Source: Gymnogyps californianus (Eukaryota > Chordata > Aves > Accipitriformes > Cathartidae). From it: DNA of 64,000 nucleotides. Positions 25,631 to 37,103 of the stretch are shown here, piece by piece. The notes beneath the pieces were generated by a model. It was not told the origin of the DNA. It saw only the letters and a list, made by a program, of their open reading frames with translations, and made no database searches. The stretch spans positions 11,587,001 through 11,651,000 of the forward strand of contig NC_059476.1 of assembly GCF_018139145.2 (NCBI RefSeq), given 5' to 3'. A program made the position numbers and the translations under genes. Numbering within the stretch: position 1 is the stretch's first letter; each line of letters begins with the position of its first letter.

Positions 25631-25711
25631 TGTGGTACCACAGAGTTGACAGCAAGTGAATTCATCTTCCTTGAAACTCAGAAAGGGTGTTAGGGTCTGA
25701 AGTTGGGGAAC
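25631..25711 (+). repeat. Diverged local repeat, copy 2
   Basis: Partner of 25301-25384, about 330 bp downstream and collinear with it through the AATTCATC, ACTCAG and TGGGGAAC blocks. Confidence 0.4.
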
Positions 25712-27570
25712 ATATGCTGTGCTGCAAACCGCTGTGTAGACATCAGTCAGTAGCATGGCTCATCACTGTCATGTATGCAGCCTCTGCTTAGGCATATCTG
25801 GTGTCAGCTGTTCCATTGAAATCTGAAGGTGAATGAAAAACACTTAAGAAATTCAGAATTAAGAATCTATAGCATCCTTACACAGAACATATGTGTAAGT
25901 AAGTCCCCAACGGATGTCATCTTCTGGGAAGGAGTCACAGTCTATTGTTATCCTCAGGGAAGAGTATCAATGCTTTCTCTCTGCTATCAAAGAGATAATA
26001 TTGCTCACTTATCTCCATTTCCGTAGCACCAAGAATGGGGTTTTCGTGGAAGGGAAGATTCATGAAACCTGAAGTTCCCTCTTTAGCTAGCACAGAGACA
26101 CACACACATCCAGTTCTCATAAATAGTTCTCTGCAAGATGCCATCTTGCTCCATTAAGTCAATGGAAGCCTATTACTGCTACCACTAAAATCTTCATTTA
26201 GGTACCCCATTCAGAAGCTGATATTAGATGGTATGAATAGCCTTCCTTACTGTTCCTTATCACAGCAAGTGTCAGTGTCCCTTTTCAGGCTGGTCAAAAT
26301 ATATCCATTAGAACAATTTTGCAGTGGAAATCTACTTTGAAAGTTCCCAGCATATCAATTTTTTAATGGAAAAAAAAATTTAATTATTTCCAAGAAATAA
26401 TTTGATGAAAAGTGAAACAACTCTTTATAATTTATTGAGGACAAGAAAGGTAAAATTTAAAGCTCAGAAAGGGCCCAGACTGCAGAAACCAAGCCTGGAG
26501 AGGAAGTTCCATGTGATTACTTCTCTTAGAAAAACCCAGATACAAGAACTGACGTCCTTCAAGGCTGGAAGGGTTTGCACTCTGTCTGTCTGGACTATAA
26601 GACAACTGGAACATTGAGAGCAGAGCAAAAAAAGAAGAATTTTATGCAATCCTCAGCAGAAAAAATTACTTTCAAGAGATATATCTTCCTTTCACTACAT
26701 ATTTTCTTATCCCACAGTACAGGTAGGTAATAGAAATCCTTTTTGTTTTGCACAAAATTCACCAGAAGTCTTCCAGTGACCTTCAGCCTATACATATTAA
26801 AGCTCACATCCAGCCATCCACCCTGCCCCCCCCCAGTTTCTTAGCTTCTAAAGTTTGACTGTACAAAACACTTTAAAGAATGGGAATGAAGGTTCATAAG
26901 TACCCAGAAAAAGCCTCTTCTCTAACTTGGCTCTTCTGAATCCTTTTATACATCATAGTACAGATAAGAGCATGAGTCTCATCTGCTGGTTAATAAACAT
27001 CTCCTTTCTTTGGTGTCCTGTAGAGTGAGACATGGACATTGTCCATGCTCTCATGAGGAATATTACAGCTTTAGCAGGCCCTCAGCTGTGCACAGAGAAG
27101 CTTAAGAAAACAGCGGTCCCCTTCTGACACGTCTCCAGGCAGGGGATCCAGGATAACTCATTCGTACCGTGCAGCATTCCAAAGTGATTTCCTGGGCCTG
27201 TGCTAGGAGTTCTCCTTATCAAACCACTGTATTTTCACAGGACAGATCGTGTGAGGGGAAAACACGCTTTCCTGATCTGGTACATGCTGGAGTGTCTGGG
27301 AGAGAGCAGGACAATTTGCCAGGCTCGTGTTTACTGGGTCCTCATTTGGCCAAAGTTGCCTTAGCAGTGTTGCTTGATACCATTGCAATTAAAAATCCAT
27401 TCCCACTTCTAATAAACTGATATTTCTTTGGAAAACATAGTGGTCAATGCCGCTTCTTTGCAATATTTCAGACAAGGATGAATTTTTTTTAGATTGTTTT
27501 GCCAAAGCGTCAAAATTAAATGTGTCACTGTGTATACACACACACTTATTAGTGAATGTGCTTCTGTAAA

Positions 27571-27614
27571 TATATATATATATATAAAAACATACACATA
27601 CATGTATGTACATG
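27571..27614. repeat. (TA)8 tract with alternating purine-pyrimidine extension
   Basis: Eight TA units at 27571-27586 are followed by A-rich and CATACACATACATGTATGTA-type sequence. It is a likely length-polymorphic microsatellite. Confidence 0.85.
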
Positions 27615-28169
27615 AAAAAACACCACACAGAGAAAGACAGAAAAAAATATGAGCTTAAAATTTGCAATTCTATACTCTGCTCTTGTGCTTTAAGTAAATT
27701 TTATCAAATTGGTCAGACCTAAAGAACACCGCTTTCTAATAGAGATTTGTTTTCAATGCTAATGCAATTACTCCTCTTCTTTTCCTCTAAGCAAATTCTT
27801 CAGCACTACTGAAAAAAAGAAAGATAAAACCACAAAATCAGCCCCAGCTGCCTAATCTAACCCATAATAGCAGATGTGTGTGGATCCCTTTAACAGATGA
27901 GGGGGAAGGAGAACTCTATAAAAGGCAGCAACATCTACATGAAGGAGAGTTAACCTCCACTGACTCATTTCCTGGGTCCTCCTCTTTTAGATTATTAATG
28001 GAGATTCTGTTTATAGATTAATGGCAAGTGTCCATCATTCAGCATAGATCATCAGCTACGCAGTTCCTCATTCAGGAACCTGTCTGTTTCTCAGCTTGAC
28101 GGTCTGGACTTAAGGTAGCATTGCTCAGTCTTGGAACTTTTTTTAAACTTCACCTGATTAAAAGATGTG

Positions 28170-28275
28170 ATGGGGAGTCAGGAGAAGGTGAGTTCAGGTT
28201 CTTTCTCAGCTGTTGATTTACGTTTTCTGTTAACTCGGTTTACCATCTTTTCGCAATGGTAGTTGAGATAATAAT
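28170..28275 (+). repeat. MIR-like (CORE-SINE) fragment
   Basis: The order GGGGAGTCAGGAGA, then GTTCAGGTTCTTTCTCAGCTG, then TTAACTCGGTTTACCATCTTTT, then GATAATAAT follows the MIR layout of GAGTCAGGAGACCTGGGTTC, then CCAGCTCTG, then CTCAGTTTCCCCATCTGTAA, then GATAATAAT. It is strongly diverged; boundaries are approximate and the identification comes from remembered consensus only. Confidence 0.45.
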
Positions 28276-29169
28276 TTTGGAGTCAGAACCGATGGTTGCA
28301 TGGTCCTTTTGGCTACCTCTTCACCAACAAATGGTAAAAAAATCAACCCCCAAACTCTTAGGGAACTCGTGAATTACCTCTTGCAAGCAGTGCCATTTGG
28401 AAAATGTCACATTAACAGAATAAAGCTCAGCTCATACATAGCTTAGGCTTCTGGATGTGCTCCAGAGCCAACAGCAACATCAAATGTCTACTTCTGAAAG
28501 AGCAATTTATTTCCCTGAACACATGTTTCCATGGGCCTAGACTACATTTTAGGATTTAAAAGTAATATTCAATAGATGGAGAGTCATCCTAGTCACTTTG
28601 TTATGGAAATGACAGTATTGTCTTTGTCAGTATTAAAATCACAGCAAAAAAAAGCCACAGTTCAATTCTTAAACTACAGGAAATGATCTGTTTTTTAATT
28701 ATAACAGAAACTCAATTGTACTTATCTAAGACTCTTATTACTAGATACATTCTCCTAGAAGAGACAATCGCCTGCAGGCTGAAATTCACAGCTAAGCTCC
28801 AGCTACATAATTTCAGTCAGATTTTCAAAAGTCTCTGATCTTCACTGAACAGGCAGTGCAGGGACATCTCTTGAAAATTTAGCTACTATCAGATTTCTTT
28901 CCCTAAAGAAGTAGTAGTGTGGGGTTTTATAAGAACCTTCTAATAATGTTTCCTTAAACAGCATTTGCAAACAATAATAGGAAATACACTAAACTTGCAG
29001 CCAAAGAGCTTTAATGAAGATGGAGGGTGTTGACAGATGCAGAGGGAAGATGAGGGAAGACACCTGTGAATCTGTACAGCTGAATCTGATAAAAGAACAG
29101 CTGATTTTTATAAAGGGTAAGGCAATGGGTATACTAGAGAGGTAGCTGAGAATAGGAATGTGGCAGGAG

Positions 29170-29184
29170 TTCTCTCTCTCTCTG
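29170..29184. repeat. Short (TC)n run
   Basis: A TCTCTCTCTCTCTG run, preceded by GAGT and followed by a T-run. Simple repeat only. Confidence 0.8.
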
Positions 29185-29997
29185 TCTTTTTCCACTGATT
29201 TAGATATAGCATGAGGATGAATTTTGAGGCAAGAGTCATTTCTGAAATAATAATAGCTGCCTTCTAGAAAGTGCATTTCCTTCTGTGTGGAGCCTTTCTC
29301 TTCCTGGCAGTAAGAAGCTCAAGGGCAGGAAAGGGAAAGAGGTTTCAAACGCAGAAGTGATGCAATTGATATTGTCTCAGGATTTGTCACTGCTGTTCAA
29401 GAGCAAAGGGAATTCTGGATACCTGGTAAAGGTGATGTCTACCAAGTCTGACTCCCGGCTATTTTATTTTTAATTAGAAGCTAAATTAATCAAGATTCTT
29501 TCTTGCGTCTAAAAGAGGTAGCTGGCACATACTTTTATTTGATTCATTGGTACCTCTGTACCATGCCTCTCTTGAACCTCCTGCCTGCCTTTGGCAAGGA
29601 AGTTCAAAGGAGTTGTCAGATGCTTCTACTGAGAGTAGCCACAAACCCTGCTGGTTCCCCTAGCTCCAAATCTTATGACTGCAACTGTATCTGAGGTGCT
29701 CAGCCTCCATATTGCAAAACTGTCTGTGTAGATTAGGTGTAGGGGGCAGTGCATTATGCTTTCACATACAGATACCTTCCTGAGGATTTGGCTTAAGTCC
29801 TGCTTCGATTTAGCTCTCTCAGACTGTCTGTTATAGAGAGGCACTGATGGCTGCTCAAGCACACAAGGATACATCAAACATTCAGATCTTTAGCTGGTTC
29901 GAGTTGTCAGGACATCCGCTATGATGTCATCTGCCATCGTAACTTCTGCAGCAGCCATCTGATTTCTGTTGTGCTAGATGTGACCTATGTGTGAATG

Positions 29998-30025
29998 ACT
30001 CCCATTGTGTCACTCTGATGGGAGT
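29998..30025. repeat. Small inverted repeat ACTCCCAT / ATGGGAGT
   Basis: Eight-base perfect arms at 29998-30005 and 30018-30025 flank a 12-base spacer. The ACTCCCATTG and ATGGGAGT halves are hallmarks of the common amniote palindromic repeat type noted elsewhere in the window; this is probably one more decayed copy. Confidence 0.4.
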
Positions 30026-33000
30026 GACAAGCAGGTCACAGAGGGATTTGCTGCTGCTGTGGCTCTAAAAAAGCAGGGAACCCTCTAAAACCTTGGGAAA
30101 GTTGAGAGAGCAGACAGGTAGCACCCAACTGCTAAAGGGCCCCAAATTTCACCTTCTGCCTGTGCAGGACAGGAAAAAGGCTGTTCCAGGCTGGACTTGT
30201 TAGCCTCCAAAGCCCAGATTTACTTACTGTGTCACAGAACTGCTTTCACAACAGTGGCACCATGGGATTAATTTTATCCTGATTTACACTGACCTTCCCT
30301 CCTGCCCAGAGCCACAGAAACATAGCCATAGTGCTATGCACTCCTCTATTTGACTTCCACATCCATTGCATTCACGTGGAGGTTTTCAAGCTGTGGTATA
30401 AAACCTCTTTCACAGTTGGATGCAACTGTTTCTCAAGTAGTTTTCTCTTCCCCTGCCTTTGTGCCTTCCCACGCAGGACCTAGAGCTCCTGTGGTTGCCA
30501 CTGCTGCTACAATACTGGCAATGCTCTTAATACATCCAAGCCATCATGTGAGGTTCTCTTTTTGATAAAAGACCCTGTTATTCACCAAGAAGTGGGCTGA
30601 TATTGATTATTTTACTGTGAGCATGAAAAGAGACAGAGCTAGGAGGTCACTTATTTTTTCCAGGGACACATGAAACTGAGAGCGCTGTGTCCTGCAGATT
30701 GAACATGTGCTAAGCCTCTCTGTTTACATTTTGCTTTGTCTTGGGGTAAAAAAAAGACTAATAATTTTATAATAATCTCTGATCACAGAGTCTTGTGTAC
30801 AAATTAATAAAATATCTGCATATTATTCAGTGTTTTCCTGAGAAGTGAAATATGGTGAGCAAGATATCTCTGTGTGGTTATAGAGCAGAGACAGGAGCAG
30901 ACCCTGGGCTCCCTGACAGTTTAAGTATAGTCCTGTATGTGGAATCAACTTGTCTCCAGGCTCGTGTGCAGACACAGCGTATTACAAAGCATACAAGAGG
31001 CATTTATTGTAAAGATACGGGAGCTGATTTATTTCTCGTGGCTTTTGGAAGACGTAGTGTAAACAGGACAGTGGTTAGTTTAAGTGGTTGCATATGTGTA
31101 ATTTAATGAGGCGCAATTGAGAGCAGTTTGTTCTTGGAGTTAGAGTTCAATCTCTCTGACGTCCTGAGCAATGCCTGGGAGACAATTTAAGGCTACTGAA
31201 AAATTAACATATTTGATGGAGGCTGTTTGCTACAAGATCCTCCAAATTGAAACGTATGACTGGGATTTCTCTTCCCCCGCCCCTCCCCCCCCTTACCTGG
31301 CACAATTTCTAGTACCTGGAAAGCTAAAACTTACAGGGTGTTATCTAGGTGCCACTGTTCTCATGCATTGCTCAGGCTAGCTGTAGGCCACATTTAACCC
31401 TTTGACTGCTGGCTCTCAGCCATTTAATTCATTTGTATTTAAACTCCTGATAGCATGCAAAGCATGCTTTTGTTGTCTCTAGATCATCTGTCCCTATTCT
31501 TATGTCCTCAGTATGACTGACAAAGAGTGCTGCTAGGTTTATCACATCTTCTGGTCTTTTGAGAGAGAAATCCAGATGCTGAGCCAATGTTCAGGAGCTT
31601 TATTTTAATCTCATTGTGTTTCATTTCACCCGTTTCTCTTGAAGTTGTCTCGCGTGTTGCAGCAGATAAAACTAATGTTGCTAACAAGGTTACCATCCTT
31701 GCCCCTCTCAGTCAGGGTAGCAGCCAATCCCTCAAGAAGCCAGCCCTGAAACTTCTGCAGTTCACACCATACCGTAACAAAGTAAAGGTTTCCCTTCAAT
31801 TTCTTTTTGTCTCTTTCCCTTGTACTTATTTCTACAAAACTTTCATACTTGTCCTTGTCTACTGTGCTTGGCATGGGTACTGTGTTGTCAGGTTCCCAGT
31901 GTTCAAAGATTTTAGCTAATGGTTTTCAACGTTGAACGCCTAAGGCTTAGTTCCTGAATTCAGCGGAGGCAAGTAAATAATTAAGTTGCCTGAGGTTTTC
32001 TTGCTACTTGTCATTGTCCTCCCAAATGGAGATGAGAAAATCAGACCCCTCTGAATACACCAGGCTTACCAAAGTCTTTGACTTCTTCAATATCATTTTA
32101 GATCCTAGGGAGATGTGATGCATGGAAATGTGTGTGTCATAGCCTCCAGCATACTCTATCCAGCCCTTCATAGTTACATTTAGATAAAAACACCCTAACG
32201 AGCATGTTCTTCTAAGCTGAGCACTCTCAGAATAAGCTACAATCAGTGGGAGCTACAGGTTATGCAGCAGATGTGGATTCCCAGGCCACTTGAATATATC
32301 AGAGTGATGTGGATCTGAAATCTTAGCTTCAGTCATTAAAAAATACAGCCTCTGGGCATGTTGAGCTACTTATATGAAGGACATTGTTCTCAAATTCATG
32401 GGTCCCTTGTCCCTTTGACCTTTTGTGACACTGGGAGGCGGGCATGATGTATGTGTGCGGAAGACATGATTTGCTTGCATCTAGCTAGGATGCTTGTCAT
32501 CAGGTCTAAAGATAAACTGTGAACTTGAGTAATGCGTATGTTCTGAGTACCGGAAACTGAAGCAGGAAACAGAACAGAACATTAAACTGCTGTTCATGGC
32601 GATAAAAGAGGAGATGTAGAGTTGGGCATAGTGACATCATGAAAGAAATGCAGAAGAGACATTATGTATGAAAACAGTTTGAGCAGACAAAGCAAAGGAC
32701 GACTTGCCAGGCTAGTGAGGAAACATCCAAGCTAATAAAGTAGGATTGTGAGAGTATAAACATGTTACTGAAAGGCTGTTTATCATGGCTAAGAAGGGGG
32801 AACCAGCCTGGTTTTATACTTAATGAACAGCACCTCAGCTGTCTCGCTGTTCAACAGAGACAGTGCAAATTAAGTTTCAGGTCACCAGAGGTTCTTCAAA
32901 ATAAATAAAACTCACCAACTCCCTCCTAAAGCCGAATAAGAAGAGGGCACTTTTACCTGAAACCACCTTCTTTGGCAACAATCCAAATTTAAGGTAATTT

Positions 33001-36000
33001 CATAGCCATTTTATTACTCAAGAGGTTCATTTTTCCTGTTTCAAAGGAAAGCATAGGGGTTTTTTTTTATTATTTATCATTTCAACACATTAGGAGACTA
33101 GCCAAGTAAAAGTAAGTCCTCATGAAAATGCCAACAAGATATGACCCCAGAGGTAGCACCCAGAATTGACTTCTCATGGCCCAAATAACTCCTCTCCTCC
33201 AGAAATTCTGCAATTTCCATAAGATTGAAAGTATACTATGTGAATGACTGTGTGATGTTATTCCTGGGCTCACAGAAACACTCAGTAGCAATCAGTGTGC
33301 ATCTTACCTTGACTCCGCAGTGGAGCTCTACAGAGTCATTGAAAGCTTGTGTCAAAACACATCTTAAATTACACACTCCTTTTGCAGATGCTCTTTGCTA
33401 ATCCAAGCCACTTCTCCCATCACCATGTGTGTAAAGCAAAGTGCTCTTGTTCCCAACCCAGACCATCTTTACACGTTCGATTTGCATGTATGATTTGCAA
33501 AAAATTGATGTGAACAGCTACTAATTTGCTCACTGCTGCTGCTGAGTTTCATTGTCAAACGACCTCTTTTCTCTTTTTCTGTGAGTAGCAAAACCCAAGG
33601 TTAAACTAGGGTTGCTGTCATCCAACATTTTGGTATCCGATATTACTGGTATCGCATCCCTCTCACAGCATGGCCTTTCTTGGAAGCTCTACATACATGA
33701 ACCAGCTAGGCCTGACTTTGTTCTGCCTGGGACATCTGATGAGATCACAACTGGAGGTGATATAGCTACGAATATTTAGTTATGGGAAAGTCTGTAGAGA
33801 TATTTTTAACAAATAAAAGTGGAAAGCTTGCAAAAGCATGACGTGAGCATTGTGTTTTCAGTACTTGAAGTTCCCTTCTCATAAACATGTGGAAACTCTT
33901 TAGGCGTATGGTAACAAGATCTTAGTTAATTTCTTTTCCCAGACTGTTTGCTGCAAAACTTTGCTCTATATGAGAAGCTAATGCTGCAGTCCAAGGTCGT
34001 GGAAAGCAAGGGGGAAAAGACTTGGCTGGATACGCTTAAGTGTTTCATTTTTAGATTTTGTTTTCTTCTTCTGTAGCCAATTTCCAATATCAAAGAAAGG
34101 GAAAGCTGATACAGGGATCGTGTTGGGTAATAAGCTTTCTGTTCTTCTCTGCAAACGTTTTCAAAATAATCATAAACATGTATTAATATGTGGTAATCTG
34201 TAGAGGGGAAAGAAAAGCTATGGGAGCATATCCAGCCAACAAAGTGTATGTTTCCCTTTGAAAGAATGAAAAACAAAACTAAAGGACAAGCTACAGTTTT
34301 TGACAGACTGAAAGCAACCTGCAACTTCCAGTAGAGGAGGAGATTCGTTTGTGATTCTGAAACCAGAACAATTTCAGGGGTCAATCGGTAAAATTAGAGT
34401 GCAACTATGTGAAGACAGCCCATGAACCTTATGATACCTGCTATGAGAAGAAGCATAAAAGAAAACTGACTACAAGTGTCTCCCTGTCACAGGGAACCCA
34501 TGGTCTGATGTCCCTCACACTGAAAAAAGGAACATAGTATGCTCTAAAACAGATGGAAGTTTAGGGCTTTCCACAGCAATGTAAAAATGTCATGTTAGCA
34601 GGAACAAGGCACTCCTTGCAATTGCCAAAAAGGGCCCAGAAAAAAACCTTCTGAGAAACCAACTTCTGTTCTGAATTATAAATTTATGATTTGCAGATTG
34701 CCTGTAAGTGGAGCAGTATTCAGGGGCTGTGGACTCACCCTCTCTCAAGCATTTGGCAAAGCTGCTATGTGACCTGGAGCCAAGTCCAGAACTAGAACAT
34801 TGTACAGGCCAATTTAATTCTCAAAACAAGAAAAAAAACCTATCCAGTTTTAGAAGAAACATTGGTTGAAGTTGCCAGAGCAAGATCTCAGTCTGAGAAC
34901 CTACAAAAAGTAGTTAAGGACATTAGAACAGGGTGGACAAGACACTGTGTCTTCAATAGCTTTAGCCTTTACCATCAACTTGCAAGGGAGAGCCCAGTCC
35001 TGGGTGGCATTTTGTGCCAAGATTTTCTTTAAAGAGAGCATGGCGATGAAGAAAAATCTTGTGAAACAAAATTGCAATATAATTTAGATATTGAAAATCA
35101 CTAAAAACAAAAAGCCAGAAACATGAGGTAATTGTTCCACTGGCAGTCAGTGAACTTCAATACCTTCTGTACATGCCAAAAGTACCAGAACCTCTGATAT
35201 TTTGCACAAAATGATGGGGACTAATATTCATTTATGGGACTGAGCTCACTAATATATTTTGCTTCTGACCAAAAGTAGCTATTGTATTTTTATTATATTT
35301 TTTCATTTTACCTACATATAGCTAACTGTGAATACTTTTCAGATTAAAATCATCCTTAACCTCAAGCTAAGTCACAACCACAGCCCCACAAAGCATTGTC
35401 CTTGTTTTATGTTACTCTTGAGAGGGAAACAAAAATCCAGATTTTGTGTTACACAGGGGTACTAAAAAGGGGGCTGTCCTGATTCTTGAAATATGTATTC
35501 TGTACCACTGAATTGTACTGGTCAATTGTACTGTATTAGTCAAAATGAGTGTAGGTCAGACATAGGCAGTCCATGATTCAGTAAGGCTTTGAAGTTGTAT
35601 AAAATGTCCTGTTTGCCTGTTGTTCCCGGATGAAGCTTAAATAGACACCACAAACATCCCTTATTTAGGGGTAGATCTCTGCCTCTGTTCTTAAATAAGG
35701 TAATTAGCCCATATGTCAGCTCTCTGTCTGTGTCATAAATTCATGGGAGTTGGCTCAGCATTCTTAGTAAAGCTGTAGTCAGTATGTAATGTCTATAGAG
35801 TAACAGACTGGATATTTAAATGTCCAGCTGCCTGACTGAAAACATTATCCCTGAAGGATCTGGGGAACCTTAAAATTCACATTGAAATTATAGAGTTAAA
35901 TCTCATAATTAGTCATCACTTACTTGCAAAACCAGCTGTCTCACAGGTCCTTATGGCAAGCATGTCATCCTGTCTCAGGTCAGAGACATATTGTTCCCAA

Positions 36001-37063
36001 CCTGTAGCAGGAAGGAAAATTGTGGTTCTTCCCATCTGTTGTTAGATCGTGTCTGCAACTTCATCTTTAGATGCTCCGTCCTAGAGGCTGGACTGGGAGT
36101 TGGTGATAAGCAGCCTTTGGGGACTACTAGCCTTTCTAAAACTTATTTTAACTAGCCATTGGGATAAAGCACTGGAGAACAAGGATTTTAGCAAAAACCA
36201 GGAATATTTCATTTCAGGTCTGATTGTGCTTTACAAGGTACATTAGAGTGGCTTTCCTCATAAGCTACAAAAATAAAACAAAACCAGCTTCTGTATTTTT
36301 AGGAAGCCTGGTCCCTGCTGTTTCAGGAAATTTTTCAGTGTGTGGGGAGCCAGAGTGGGAGAGAAACTGTTTTTATTTGTTTATTTGTGTGAACCCAGTT
36401 ACCATATGGCTAATAGCACAGAAGGAGAATCTTTCTTCTCTCTCAGGCAGGTTTGTTTTAGTTGGCCATGACTCTACAGGAATGCATCTCTGATGGCTGC
36501 CCCAGTGCTGAGCAGATAAACCCCTTCAGCATGCAGTCACTGCCCTTGTAACTCTGCCTCCTGAAAAGTATGCTGAAACCACCTTGTCCATGCACAGCCC
36601 AGAATATTTCTAAAAATCAAGAGAAAAAGTGGATTTATCTACGAGCCACAAGGTTAATAGCTTTACCAAGCCTGCTCCCTATCTTCGCGTTGTCTGAGAA
36701 CAATTTTTGTTTGAATAAATTAGAAGTCTTTTTTCTCATAAATTATGCTTTTCAATGGGAAATATCTACAGACTTAAATGCTTGCATGTGCAACTAATCT
36801 CTAGCCCAGCATTTGGTTTATTATTTGGGCAATAAACAGATGCTGATTCCTTTAGTGACACTGGAATTAAATATTATATGTATGTGCAATGGACTGCATA
36901 TTATAAAAATGGATCTGGATCTTTCTATCTGGTGGCAAGCTTGTACTTCCAGTCCATCCCCTTGGGTACCATGGAGACATTGCAAGAGAGAGAAATGAGA
37001 ACAGCTGGATGCTTCTGGTAATGTTTCTTTAGCAAATCATTTTGTCAGGTTATTCTTCTCTTT
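30026..37063. other. Unique noncoding sequence
   Basis: Seven kilobases hold no gene I can support. The longest frame (minus strand, 33926-34384, 152 codons) opens at TTG and matches no family I know. C-rich sequence lies at 31269-31291. A possible palindromic-repeat relic, with AATCAGTGGGAGCTACAGGT, lies near 32215-32270. A 9-bp inverted repeat (CCTTATTTA / TAAATAAGG) lies near 35659-35700. Nothing else stands out. Confidence 0.6.
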
Positions 37064-37103
37064 GGAATATCAAATAATACGTTATCAAGTAACTTGATAT
37101 TCC
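37064..37103. repeat. Nested palindrome with two alternative stems
   Basis: GGAATATCAA at 37064-37073 pairs with TTGATATTCC at 37094-37103. The right arm can instead pair locally, because TATCAAGT at 37083-37090 is the reverse complement of ACTTGATA at 37092-37099. The local DNA is AT-rich and otherwise unique. No function is implied. Confidence 0.75.

Larger units (their letters stand above)
23891..28169. other. Unique noncoding sequence with weak internal similarity
   Basis: No gene is supported. The stretch 24176-24560 includes TTAATTAC-type AT cores and a TATAAAG at about 24502, but no credible first exon follows. A 140-codon ATG frame occupies 25093-25515 and is treated as unproven. Short CA runs occur near 26098 and 27536. 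A C-run lies at 26826-26834. Confidence 0.55.

Noticed and set aside
33926..34384. 152-codon minus-strand frame
   Set aside because: It opens at TTG, has no domain, and the region has the same AT-rich noncoding composition as its flanks.
34750..34800. Third MIR-like match (GCTGCTATGTGACCTGGAGCCAAGTCC)
   Set aside because: Only one short block matches and the diagnostic downstream segment is absent.
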